Positions 1 through 11,210 of a stretch of 64,000 nucleotides of DNA are shown here, in pieces. The stretch is from positions 930,001-994,000 of the forward strand of contig NC_003070.9 in the NCBI RefSeq assembly GCF_000001735.4, given 5' to 3'. Position 1 is the first letter of the stretch. Each line of letters begins with the position of its first letter. A program made the position numbers and the translations under genes. Source of the DNA: Arabidopsis thaliana (Eukaryota; Streptophyta; Magnoliopsida; Brassicales; Brassicaceae). The notes below the pieces were generated by a model, which was given only the letters and a program-made list of their open reading frames with translations, did no database searches and was not told the DNA's origin.

Positions 1-1016
1 TGATATGTCCGAGAGACCGAGACCATAGTTTTGAGTTTAATAATAATAATTTATTTTTTATTTATCTGTTATTTCTGGGGGTTATGCTTAATTACACTGT
101 TCATTTTTACTAATACAATAAGAATATTGATTTCCCTATTTTTATTATTCGGGTTGGATAACTAATACAATTTTGGCTTGGATTTAATCGTTCTCAGTTC
201 TCCCTTCACTCGTCCCAAGAAATGATATTCACAGCTTGGTTTTGCAATAGAAAGTATTTCACTAAATCATAGCTTATCCATTATTAACTACGTTTAAATT
301 GTCTAATGTATGGCGTATGGGAGATGGGCCTAAATTCCAAGACATAATCACTTGTAGTAATCTTTAGAACACTCTACATGGTCTGCTTACTAAAACTTAG
401 TTAATAATGAACTTACGAGAAAAATTCAGGTCATCATTTGAGAAGAAGTAAAAAGTAAGTAATCAACTAGACACAAAAAAAGAGAGGGTAAATTATAAGC
501 AAAAAGATAAGTAATTTTAGGAAAATGAACAAATTGATTAATAAAAATAATGAATATACCAAATTTTAATACTATCATGGAAGCGTCCCCAAAAAAAAAA
601 AAAAAATGAGAAATGCATGAATTAGTAGTTGGATACTTTGTTCAGTTTTGTTGCTAGGTAGGATATATATATATATATATTATTTTTTTATTGCTAGGAT
701 ATTTTGTTGGTACAGGTTATATTTCTGCTATGGTTTACCAAAAAGAAGTACCTTGAACCCAACCAACAATGGATAGCTAACATTCGCCAAAATGTAATAA
801 TTTGACACGCTTTCAAGAAATAATAATGATAGTGATTCAAGAACATCTCCGTTTATAAAATGTACATATACATTGCTACATTAGCAACAAGTTAAACAAG
901 AAGCAAAAGACAAGAGTTTCTTCAATATAATAGTCAAATTTCCAGGAAAGAAAGAAAAACCCACCTAATCCAATAATAATAAAAAAAGAGAAGAAAATTT
1001 CCCAAAATCAAAAACC
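1..1016. other. Intergenic, AT-rich; no gene seen
   Basis: No open reading frame with coding character and no RNA gene is visible. The stretch holds homopolymer A/T runs and a short (AT)n tract at about 663-680. The end nearest 1016 probably contains the 3' UTR of the minus-strand gene that ends at 1017. Confidence 0.6.
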
Positions 1017-1520
1017 CTAAATCGAATCAAAATCCTTTCTAATAAGAATGAAATAACCCAAAACAGCACAAACCGCAGCAACAGCATTGCCTTCTTTCAA
1101 AAGAACCTTAAACACAAATCCAAACACTTCTCTTGTAATCTTACGAGCTTCAACAACCAATACCCTTCTCGATTTCCCAAAAAACGCAAGCAACACAACC
1201 ACCGATATCCAGATCACCATAACCGCCGGAACCGCAACCGCAGCCGCCGCAACCATCGACATGGCTCCAAACACAGCTCCTAACACCACAGACGCGTAAA
1301 CCGCCGGTAATCTTGACGGAGACGGCGATGACGTGTACTGGAGCTTGTACCAGCTAAGCACAGATGTGAGAAAGTTCCATGAGGAAGCCAGGAGAATCGC
1401 GTAGACAGCTACAAAGAGACAAACCCATGTCCGTCTCTTGCTCATGATTCGCATAAAGATAAGGTACGATCTTGGAGGAGAGCCATTCGATGTTCTTGGC
1501 GATCCTGTTGGATCCATCAT
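1017..1520 (-). CDS. Small membrane protein of unknown function (AT1G03730-like)
   Basis: Single-exon frame of 167 residues on the minus strand, beginning with a double ATG (1520 and 1517). Three hydrophobic segments are visible: about residues 33-55 (VCLFVAVYAILLASSW), 68-115 (an Ala/Val-rich stretch long enough for two passes), and a C-terminal one around 140-160 (AVAAVCAVLGYFILI), followed by a short charged tail. A basic stretch (MSKRRT) lies before the first segment. I do not recognise a family with a known activity, and the locus name is by position in the Arabidopsis order. A later start at residue 23 or 26 is possible. Upstream on the minus strand lies a TTC-repeat-rich leader, typical of plant 5' UTRs. 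Function unknown; most likely an integral membrane protein. Confidence 0.75.
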   Translation of the reverse strand: MMDPTGSPRTSNGSPPRSYLIFMRIMSKRRTWVCLFVAVYAILLASSWNFLTSVLSWYKLQYTSSPSPSRLPAVYASVVLGAVFGAMSMVAAAAVAVPAVMVIWISVVVLLAFFGKSRRVLVVEARKITREVFGFVFKVLLKEGNAVAAVCAVLGYFILIRKDFDSI

Positions 1521-1611
1521 CGGCGATCTGATTGAGATTTTTTATTGAGGGATTTTTTCTTTCTTTGTGTTGGAAATTGAAATCTCCGTGATTTGAGATT
1601 TGTGCTGAAGA

Positions 1612-1650
1612 ACTAGAAGAAGAAGAAGAAGAAGAAGAAGAAGAGAGAGA
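1612..1650. repeat. (GAA)n / (TTC)n microsatellite
   Basis: About a dozen GAA units run into a short GA tract. On the minus strand this is a TTC/CT-rich tract about 100 bases upstream of the small membrane protein start, so it probably lies in that gene's 5' UTR or core promoter. Confidence 0.85.
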
Positions 1651-3970
1651 GCACAAAAAAAAAAGTGAAAGTCTTCAGATTTGGGGAAAATAGATTAGTT
1701 CACGTGAGTCCCACTCTCATGTTAAAGCGCGTGTTAATCACTCGTTGGTTTAGAGGCTTGTAGTGGAGTACACGCGCTTAAGTTTCGTTTTATTTATTGA
1801 TTTCCCCCAAAAGAGACCAGACATGGAAATTAGGAACAAATGAATATACATGGAAACTGCGTGAACTCACTCTGATCAAAAATATTATTATTTCCATTAA
1901 TATCACTTAATTACTCTTTTCTTCGTTTATTTCTTTCTCCTCTCGGAATTATGAAATTAAATACTAATGACGAAACGCGATTTCTGTTTATACCATTTTT
2001 TACTTCAACAAATCTGTTTGAGACGTAATGCATTATCTTCTTTTTTTTTTTTAGTTTAGTCGTATAGCAAGTTAGGGACAAACAAACAAATGCGATTTGT
2101 CTTTCCTTTTCTTTTTTTTAATGCGATTTGGCTTGATAGTGCGCCTCTACGCTTATTATAGCCGACAAACTAAAATAAAAGAATCGTCTATTTATTCTAA
2201 CCTTTAATGACATTTTACCTTTTTTGTTTTGTTTTGTTTTGTCTATCTTTTATGAAGAAGACTCTAAAGGAACGAAACTTCTTGACGTTCACCGCTAGCA
2301 AATTCTTGAATGCATGCGATTGTCTTTTTCTTATGGAAGTCTTAGCTTTTTCTCTTGAATATGGATTTTAATATTCTTCCGTCTAGTCATCAAATGAGAT
2401 TAAGCATTTATCTACAATATATGGAACACTAATCATATAAGTTGAGAATCTACAATCAAACATTTTTAAAATTGGATATGGATGTGGTATTGTATGGTAA
2501 ACCATCTTCCAAGTAATTGGACATTTGGAATACTAAGATTTACTTGGCATATGAAACAATTTAACGTCCCTTGACATTTGTAACAATTTCACGTACGAAC
2601 GATTGCAACGACTTTGTTATGTGTCAAACGCTTTTCTAATATGGAAGTTGACACGACTTTGAGAATTAATTTGTAAGAACATTAAACAAATAATCTTCCA
2701 GTTTTGTAGTCTTCTATTGATGTACACTTCAAAGAATCTTCTAGTTCATAATCCCATGACCGGAAACGGAGTCCAATTTTGCCATACAACACGGTCGCGA
2801 TGGCAAATTGGCAACACCGCATGGTCCGCATGCCGATGAAGGTGTCGGCATCCTATTGACGATCTCTATATTTAATACACTTTGATTTTTTTTTAAAATA
2901 AGTAAATGAATTAGTTCTAAAGACATCGGGCTGTCGTGTGAGCCAAGTAAATTAAAGTATTTCATAAATTATTCTATTTTAGTTATTTACAAACACACGC
3001 GTGTGCACATGTATTTGGCAAATTATTTGAGTCAAACAACATCTTCCTATCACAATTCTGAACTTCTTTATACTCGTGATTAATTTCTTATATTTTTGTC
3101 TTCACTGTTTTAGTCCACATGTTAAATTATAAGAACTTCATACACGAAAACTAAACAATTAAAAAAAAAAAAAAAAACTAAACAATTAGAATAATTTCAA
3201 ACGAAATAAAAAGTCAATACAATTAGTCTTGTAAGAGCGATGATCAAATAGATTGAAAGACTATAATAATGCTCTAAGTTTATTTTAAAATTTTCAACCA
3301 ATTTTATCTACCATTTAAAAGGTTGACAAAAAAAAAATGTTGACTAAAACAAGTCTTGATACAATTATTTGAATAGGCTGAATGATGATACCAATCAAAC
3401 TTACATTTAATAAAATCTGAACATTTTAAAAAATAAAAATAAATGAAAGAGAATTCCATGAATGATGATGAGATAGAGCCATAGAGAGACTGAGAGAGAG
3501 AGATGTGGAGAAAAATCTAACTTTGGTCGACGAAAGGCGGCTAAGTTGGTTATTGACATTTAGCTATTTTTTTTATGAATCCGTTCATACATCGATCGAT
3601 GATAGTGACTCACTCTACGTAATCGTTTAATTAGTCAAATCTGCTACAACTAACAAATAAAAATCTCCCCTTTCCTTACATATTCTCTCCGCAACCCTCT
3701 TTGATTCTATTCAACGCTTTGCCTAAAGTCAATCTTCATCAATTTCTCTCCATTCCTTCACTCAATTCCGGCCAAAGTTTTGATTTTTCCGGTTCGAATC
3801 ACTCTTTCTGGGGATTTCACAGTGTACTGTGTGTGGTCTTCCGAAGAAGAAGAAGAATTCAAAAATACGATCTTGTTGGTTTTCGTGAATTGGGTATTTC
3901 CCGCTGAGCCGTTGAAGTTGTGTGTTTGTTCTGAGTGGATTGAAATTAGGGTTTAGATTTTAGGGAAGTG
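1651..3970. other. Intergenic between divergent genes; includes kinase promoter and leader
   Basis: About 2.3 kb between the minus-strand membrane protein gene and the plus-strand kinase gene. Mostly AT-rich without coding frames. A noticeably GC-richer island at about 2750-2865 contains two short inverted repeats (see findings). A CT-rich stretch at 3660-3760 and a GA-rich stretch near 3480-3505 look like promoter and leader sequence of the kinase gene. Confidence 0.55.
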
Positions 3971-3971
3971 A

Positions 3972-4001
3972 ATGGATTGGGTTGTGAATAATAAAGGTTA
4001 A
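3972..4001 (+). other. Short upstream ORF (9 codons) in the kinase leader
   Basis: ATG at 3972 opens nine codons (MDWVVNNKG) and stops with TAA at 3999-4001, 54 bases before the kinase start. Whether it lies in the mature leader depends on the transcription start and on any leader intron, which cannot be read here. Confidence 0.45.
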
Positions 4002-4020
4002 GTTTTTCTGTAGATTGGTT

Positions 4021-4074
4021 ATGTGTGTAGATTCATGTTCTAGAGAGCATACGAATGGGTTGTGTGAATTCTAG
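4021..4074 (+). other. Upstream ORF overlapping the kinase start codon
   Basis: ATG at 4021 opens 17 codons (MCVDSCSREHTNGLCEF) in a different frame from the kinase and stops at 4072-4074, 20 bases inside the kinase coding sequence. If the leader includes this ATG, ribosomes translating it would bypass the kinase start at 4055. Confidence 0.45.
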
Positions 4075-6792
4075 GCATAGGCCTTTTAGAAGAAAGTCAA
4101 CAACACTGAAAGAGTCATCAGAGGAGAAACGTTCCTCTCGGATTGATTCGTCGAGGAGGATTGATGATTGGATTCAACCGGAAGATGGGTTTGATAGATT
4201 GAGTAACAGTGGAGATGCTAAAGTTAGGTTGATTGAATCCGAAATGTTTAGTACAAGTAGGTGTCATGATCATCAGATTGGGAAGATATTAGAGAATCCT
4301 GCGACAGTTGCTCATATGGATAGAGTTGTGCATGATCAGGAATTGAGAAGGGCCTCTAGTGCTGTTGTAGACTCGGACTTGGATATTGATCCAAAGGTTG
4401 TTAAGGCCAAGCTAGATAGATGGAATAGCAAAGATTCCAAAGTTCGGTTGATTGAATCTGAAAAGTTGAGTTCTAGCATGTTTTCTGAGCATCATCAGAT
4501 AGAGAAGGGAGTAGAGAAACCTGAGGTTGAAGCTTCGGTTCGAGTGGTTCATCGGGAACTGAAGAGGGGTTCAAGCATTGTTAGTCCAAAGGATGCAGAG
4601 CGGAAGCAAGTGGCAGCAGGATGGCCGTCTTGGCTGGTCTCTGTTGCTGGTGAGTCACTAGTGGATTGGGCTCCACGACGAGCAAATACTTTTGAAAAGC
4701 TGGAGAAAGTAAGTTTCTTTTGTTACCACTCTTTGGTCCAGATCCTGTTTCTGTTTAATAGAACCTTCTTTCTTATGGATGCAGATTGGCCAAGGAACAT
4801 ATAGCAGCGTATACAGAGCTCGCGATCTTCTTCATAACAAGATTGTTGCGCTAAAAAAAGTCCGGTTTGATCTTAACGATATGGAAAGTGTTAAGTTTAT
4901 GGCAAGAGAGATCATAGTAATGCGACGGCTTGATCATCCTAATGTCCTGAAATTGGAAGGATTGATCACTGCCCCTGTCTCATCGTCCCTTTACTTAGTT
5001 TTTGAGTACATGGATCATGATCTCTTAGGACTTTCTTCACTACCTGGTGTCAAGTTTACAGAGCCTCAGGTACTGCACATAAATGTTGAGCTACCCTAAT
5101 GTCAAAAGCATAGATTTTTCTTTCCGCTTCAAAATCCGTTTCTTTTATGTTTCTGTTGTTTAGGTTAAATGTTACATGCGACAACTTCTAAGTGGGCTTG
5201 AACATTGTCACAGCCGTGGCGTTCTTCACCGTGATATAAAAGGCTCAAACCTACTAATTGACAGTAAGGGAGTCTTGAAGATAGCAGATTTTGGGTTAGC
5301 AACTTTTTTCGACCCTGCAAAAAGTGTTTCATTGACTAGCCATGTTGTCACTCTTTGGTACCGGCCACCAGAACTTTTGCTTGGAGCCTCTCATTACGGT
5401 GTTGGGGTTGATTTATGGAGCACAGGTTGCATCTTAGGTGAATTATATGCCGGTAAACCGATCCTCCCTGGAAAAACCGAGGTATGCAAATTCTCGTAGA
5501 TTTCATTTCCTCCAAATTCAGGTTGCATCTTGTTTGCTTCAACTCAAATGTAGCCCTTAATCTTTCTAGGTAGAACAATTGCATAAAATCTTCAAGCTTT
5601 GCGGTTCACCAACAGAAAATTACTGGAGAAAACAGAAGTTACCATCTTCAGCTGGATTCAAAACCGCGATTCCTTATAGGCGGAAAGTATCAGAGATGTT
5701 TAAGGACTTTCCTGCAAGTGTTCTTTCACTTTTAGAGACTTTACTCTCCATAGATCCTGATCACCGGAGCTCTGCAGATCGTGCCCTTGAGAGTGAGGTA
5801 ACTGGTTCATGATGTTTTACTATGTTCTTGGTTTACTGAGATCATGGAAGCATTAGTGACAAAACTCTGTTCTTTTGTCAGTACTTCAAAACCAAGCCGT
5901 TTGCTTGCGATCCATCGAACTTACCAAAATATCCTCCTAGTAAAGAGATTGATGCGAAAATGCGTGATGAAGCGAAAAGGCAACAACCTATGAGGGCGGA
6001 GAAACAAGAAAGACAAGACTCTATGACGAGAATATCACACGAGAGAAAATTTGTACCACCGGTCAAAGCAAATAACTCTCTGTCAATGACAATGGAGGTA
6101 AGTAACTGTAAAAGGTCCTAGCTTTTATGGTCACAATGACCGTGGAGGTAACTAACTGTAAAGCAAATCACTCTTTTGGCAAATGCAGAAACAATATAAA
6201 GATTTGAGGAGTAGGAACGATAGTTTCAAGTCGTTTAAGGAGGAGAGGACTCCTCATGGACCAGTTCCTGATTATCAAAATATGCAGCACAACAGAAACA
6301 ATCAAACTGGTGTGAGAATTTCACACTCAGGTCCATTGATGAGCAACCGGAACATGGCTAAGTCAACAATGCATGTGAAGGAGAATGCACTTCCTAGATA
6401 CCCTCCAGCTAGAGTAAACCCGAAGATGTTATCAGGCTCAGTCTCCTCCAAAACATTATTAGAACGGCAAGATCAACCAGTCACGAACCAAAGAAGAAGA
6501 GATCGGCGAGCATACAATAGAGCTGATACTATGGATAGTAGACATATGACAGCACCAATTGACCCATCTTGGGTTAGTTAATGATCTCTGTTTTTTTATT
6601 TTCTCGTATCAGAGCAGCTGTTTTCTTTTACTAACATTCATTGTTGTGTTTCAGTATAATCCTAGTGATAGCAAGATTTACATGTCAGGACCATTGTTGG
6701 CTCAGCCAAGCAGAGTGGACCAGATGCTTGAAGAACATGACAGACAGCTTCAGGAATTCAATAGACAGGCACTCAAGACACCACAAGGCTGA
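4055..6792 (+). CDS. CDK-like (CRK/CDC2-like) protein kinase, AT1G03740 type
   Basis: Seven exons join in frame to 740 residues: 4055-4708, 4785-5069, 5164-5481, 5570-5797, 5882-6097, 6189-6572, 6655-6792. The protein starts MGCVNS, a classic N-myristoylation and palmitoylation signal, so plasma-membrane anchoring is likely. A Ser/Arg-rich N-terminal region of about 210 residues holds an internal duplication (see findings). The kinase domain follows: glycine loop IGQGTYSSVY from 219, catalytic Lys 242, HRD at 335-337, DFG at 355-357, and a CDK-like activation loop ending in VTLWYRPPELLLGA. In place of PSTAIRE it has VKFMAREI, as in the plant CRK/IBS1-like group. All catalytic residues are present, so it should be active on Ser/Thr. 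A basic, low-complexity C-terminal tail of about 250 residues completes it. Substrate unknown. Confidence 0.93.
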
Positions 6793-7919
6793 AATCATTG
6801 GAAGAGCCAAATTATTGAGCGTTCTAAAAAGCCGAATCAGTTGAGTCAGATTTGTCACTATAATCTATTGGTTTCATAAATTGAGTTGATGTGATCGGCT
6901 TAAAGGCATAAACCACTACTGTTCGTATAGAGTTCGCTGTGTGTACATATATACAAAATCCCTTTGAATTCATTATTCCTTCTAAAATTGATTGTTGTTC
7001 CGTTGTAATTATAAGGTTTAATTGTAATATTTGGTTGCCTCAGAATCACAATCTCTCTTTGCAGCTTAAGAACATCCGTAGATTCAAATTGAATTATCCA
7101 CTTAATAAACCGAGAATTAAGGTAACCTATCTTCAAAACCATAAAATTCAATTACAAACAGAACGGAAAAACTTGTTTTTGAAACGAAAAAAGAAATTTA
7201 ACTGAAGATCAGAATATGATGTCATTCTCATACACAGAATCTGTGTCAGAAGGTGTCCTAAGATTTATCTGATTTCTCATCATTTCTCCAGCATTACTAT
7301 TTTTCCAATACCAAAAGATACAAATCCAATTTAAACAAAAACGTCGAGAGAATTCTCCAAAACCGTCAAACAAAAATATAAAAAATCCAACTTTTGTAAG
7401 AATCAGAAAGAACGTAGCGAGTTGAAATTTTTGTCGATCATATGAATCAAAAGACCATCACCGATATACAACTTTCATCATATTCTACACAAAACCTCTT
7501 GAAAATCAAATAATTCACCAAAACATTAAAGAAAAACCAAAAACCAAGATTGGGTTGAATCGACAAATGGTGACTTTTCTCGGCGTTATCAAGAAGGAGA
7601 TTGCTATATATAAGAGATGCACGAGAAACCCTAAACCTAAAAGCATGTTTGGAAACAAATAATATTTGGGCTTCTCTTGGATGCTATTCGAACTCGGCCC
7701 ATTATTACTGCCACAAGTACAGTTTGGGCTTCGTTTCTATCCGTATTTGGCCCATTAAAACTGCACATGTATAATGTATTTCCCTTTCTAGCCTCTTATT
7801 TTCTTCAAATTAGAATAACAGCAAGTAAGTTTTCAAATTGCTAAATATTACGACTTTATTTCAGTTTCTCGAAAAAAGCAAGTCTTTTTCCTTTGCTCTC
7901 GCAACGCGATCGATTAGCG
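6793..7919. other. Intergenic; kinase 3' UTR and helicase promoter
   Basis: Just over 1.1 kb between two plus-strand genes. The first few hundred bases are AT-rich and should include the kinase 3' UTR. The last 300 contain the telo-box and TGGGCY cluster listed separately. No coding frame or RNA gene is seen. Confidence 0.6.
7626..7754 (+). promoter_or_regulatory. Telo-box plus four site II (TGGGCY) motifs
   Basis: AAACCCTAA at 7626-7634 is followed by TGGGCT at 7667-7672, GGCCCA at 7696-7701, TGGGCT at 7725-7730 and GGCCCA at 7749-7754, all within 300 bases upstream of the helicase ATG at 7920. Site II plus telo-box pairs are known in Arabidopsis promoters of ribosomal-protein and proliferation-linked genes, bound by TCP-class factors. 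Motif positions are seen; function here is inferred. Confidence 0.6.
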
Positions 7920-10900
7920 ATGTCGTTGTTACACACTTTCAAAGAGACATTGAAGCCCTGTGGTAGTTTTCCGTCATCATCATCGTTGCGAGTTTCATCC
8001 ACACAAGAATTGGAACCGTCGAGAAAACCTCCCAAATCGTCGCTCTCGCAGCAGCTTCTGCGTCTCGATGATTCTTACTTTTTACCCTCAAAGCACGAAT
8101 CTAAAATCTCAAAAACCCAAGTCGAAGATTTTGATCATAACGAAGATGATCACAAAAGAAACATCAAGTTCGACGAAGAAGAAGTAGATGAAGACGATGA
8201 GAGATCAATTGAATTCGGGAGACCCGGGTTAAGCCGGGCTGAATTTGACTATTCCGGTCCTTATGAACCACTTATGCTGTCATCAATTGGAGAGATTCCG
8301 ATCATACATGTTATTTTCTTACCAAAGTCTTTAACTTTTGCTCATGTTTAATGGAACTCAAGTGTTGATGGTTCTTCTCAAATTCTGGAAATTATTTGAA
8401 TTTGCCTTATGATTTTGTTGTAGGTACCGGCTTCTATCAACTGTAGATTGCTTGAACATCAGCGAGAGGGAGTGAAGTTTATGTATAATCTCTATAAAAA
8501 CAACCATGGTGGCATTCTTGGCGATGACATGTGAGTTCTTCTTACATGAGAATGTTCTTGTGCATTTGAATCTGTAGCTGTAATAGTTTATGTTTGGGTG
8601 ATAATGGAACTCTGATAATAAGTATTGACTCAGGGGGTTAGGCAAGACCATTCAGACAATTGCATTTCTTGCTGCAGTGTATGGAAAAGACGGTGACGCT
8701 GGTGAGTCATGTCTTTTAGAGTCTGATAAGGGTCCTGTACTAATAATCTGTCCATCTTCGATTATTCACAACTGGGAGAGTGAGTTTTCTCGATGGGCAA
8801 GCTTCTTCAAGGTTTCGGTGTACCACGGATCAAACAGAGATATGATTCTGGAGAAACTCAAGGCACGCGGTGTTGAGGTACTTGTAACCAGCTTTGATAC
8901 GTTTCGAATCCAAGGCCCCGTTTTGTCCGGGATTAATTGGGAGATAGTGATTGCTGATGAGGCACACCGGTTAAAGAATGAAAAATCGAAACTTTATGAA
9001 GCATGCCTTGAGATCAAGACTAAGAAGAGGATTGGTCTCACGGGTACAGTGATGCAGAACAAGATCAGTGAGCTATTCAATCTTTTTGAGTGGGTAGCAC
9101 CGGGATCACTAGGCACTCGTGAACATTTCCGAGACTTCTATGATGAACCACTTAAGCTAGGGCAGAGAGCTACTGCTCCGGAAAGATTTGTCCAGATTGC
9201 AGATAAGAGGAAACAGCATTTGGGCAGTCTTCTCCGTAAGTATATGTTGAGGAGGACAAAGGAGGAAACCATTGGGCATCTCATGATGGGGAAAGAAGAT
9301 AATGTAGTCTTTTGTCAAATGAGTCAATTGCAGAGACGGGTTTATCAAAGAATGATTCAACTCCCAGAAATTCAGTGCCTTGTGAATAAGGACAATCCAT
9401 GCGCTTGTGGAAGCCCGCTTAAGCAATCAGAGTGCTGCAGAAGGATTGTTCCTGATGGAACCATCTGGAGTTACCTTCATCGAGACAACCACGATGGTTG
9501 TGATTCTTGTCCTTTCTGCTTGGTGCTTCCATGCCTTATGAAACTTCAGCAGATAAGCAATCATCTGGAGCTTATTAAACCAAACCCAAAAGATGAGCCA
9601 GAGAAACAGAAGAAGGACGCAGAGTTTGTATCTACAGTGTTTGGGACAGATATTGATCTATTAGGCGGAATATCTGCAAGCAAGAGCTTCATGGACCTTA
9701 GTGATGTTAAACATTGTGGGAAAATGAGAGCTTTGGAGAAGTTGATGGCTTCTTGGATTTCAAAGGGTGATAAGATACTTCTATTCAGTTACTCTGTCAG
9801 GTTAGTTTTTGGATTTAGTTTGATGAATGTAGGAGAATATTTGTCGTTGCAAGCTTTTGATCCATTAAATTACAGGATGCTGGACATACTGGAAAAGTTT
9901 CTAATTAGAAAAGGTTATAGCTTTGCTAGACTTGATGGTTCTACTCCAACTAATCTGCGACAGTCTCTTGTGGATGATTTCAATGCGAGTCCTAGCAAAC
10001 AGGTTTTTATTAACCGAACCCTTTTCGATAGAGATCATGTTTCTTCTTACCTACTTCTGATCTGATGATTAAATGAGCTTTTATGTGTCAGGTTTTTCTG
10101 ATATCAACTAAAGCTGGTGGGTTGGGACTAAACCTTGTGAGCGCGAACCGTGTGGTTATATTTGACCCAAATTGGAACCCGTCTCATGACTTGCAAGCGC
10201 AAGATAGATCATTTCGGTATGGACAGAAACGTCATGTGGTGGTTTTTCGTTTGTTGAGTGCTGGTTCCCTTGAGGAACTAGTTTATACAAGACAAGTATA
10301 CAAACAACAGCTCTCAAACATTGCGGTTGCAGGGAAAATGGAGACAAGGTACTTTGAAGGCGTCCAGGTATGTAGAAATATACAGTCTTTAATTTATTAG
10401 CCTTATTAAAGAGATTGTTCGCTATTCTAATGTTTTGGTGTCTTGTGATCAGGACTGTAAAGAGTTTCAAGGCGAGCTATTCGGGATTTCAAATCTGTTC
10501 CGTGATCTCTCTGATAAGCTCTTCACTAGCGATATTGTTGAGTTGCATAGGGATAGTAACATCGATGAGAATAAGAAGAGATCACTGCTTGAGACAGGTG
10601 TTTCAGAAGATGAAAAAGAAGAAGAGGTCATGTGCTCTTACAAACCCGAAATGGAGAAACCTATCCTTAAGGACTTGGGTAAGAATAAGACTGATCTGTG
10701 CTCATCTATCCTTGACTACATTTTCTTAAGTCTTTACAATATTTGGTCGGGCTTGTGTGACTCTTTATATAGGCATTGTGTATGCACATCGAAATGAAGA
10801 CATCATCAACATTGGAGAGACAACAACATCAACATCTCAGAGGTTAAATGGAGACGGTAACAGTGCGGATCGAAAGAAAAAGAAGAGAAAAGGTTGTAGT

Positions 10901-11068
10901 GAAGAGGAGGATATGTCTTCTTCAAATAGGGAACAAAAACGAGAGAAGTACAAGATGTTAGCCGAGTTTAAAGGCATGGAGATATTGGAGTTTAGTAGAT
11001 GGGTATTGTCAGCGTCTCCATTTGACAGAGAGAAGCTACTTCAAGACTTTTTAGAAAGAGTCAAGTAA
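7920..11068 (+). CDS. SWI2: SWI2/SNF2-family DNA-dependent ATPase (SWITCH 2, CHR9; AT1G03750)
   Basis: Seven exons (7920-8309, 8424-8530, 8634-9800, 9876-10002, 10092-10367, 10453-10678, 10773-11068) give 862 residues. The start is the ATG at 7920 (MSLLHTFKE). An acidic N-terminus precedes the Snf2 ATPase: helicase-C-type entry LLEHQREG, Walker A GDDMGLGKT with Lys 170, DEAH at about 274-277, then the second RecA lobe with STKAGGLGLNL and the arginine-finger region QDRSFRYGQK. A cysteine-rich insert at about residues 422-467 (CACG, CC, CDSCPFC, PC) sits between the lobes. The family (ERCC6-like/Rad26-like) remodels chromatin or couples to DNA repair in the nucleus. The last two exons carry an acidic and basic low-complexity tail. 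Confident as a remodeller; the repair role is by homology only. Confidence 0.93.
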
Positions 11069-11210
11069 CAATGTCAGATTTTTTTATGTAGATTTTGTTA
11101 ATTAACTGTATATAGAGTAAGCTTACAAGGTTGCGCACATTTGCATGTGTTCTTACTTCTTACATATCATAAAGGCAACTCAACAAAAAATTGTACACAG
11201 AGCTGACTGG

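Noticed and set aside
1354-1656. Minus-strand 100-residue Ser-run frame
   Set aside because: It has no ATG at its start (a TTG is read as first codon), it comes from the TTC repeat and it overlaps the better-supported membrane protein in another frame.
2741-2965. 74-residue minus-strand frame over the GC-rich island
   Set aside because: No recognisable domain or splice partners; amino-acid mix looks random. Kept only as a compositional observation.
3785-3810. GGTTCGAATC, a possible tRNA B-box
   Set aside because: No A-box at the right distance and flanks cannot fold as a cloverleaf; it lies in the kinase leader. The similar match near 46478 fails for the same reasons.
10415-10729. Second frame over SWI2 exon 6
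   Set aside because: The splice-consistent frame (DCKEFQGELF) continues the helicase; the other frame breaks at the exon ends.
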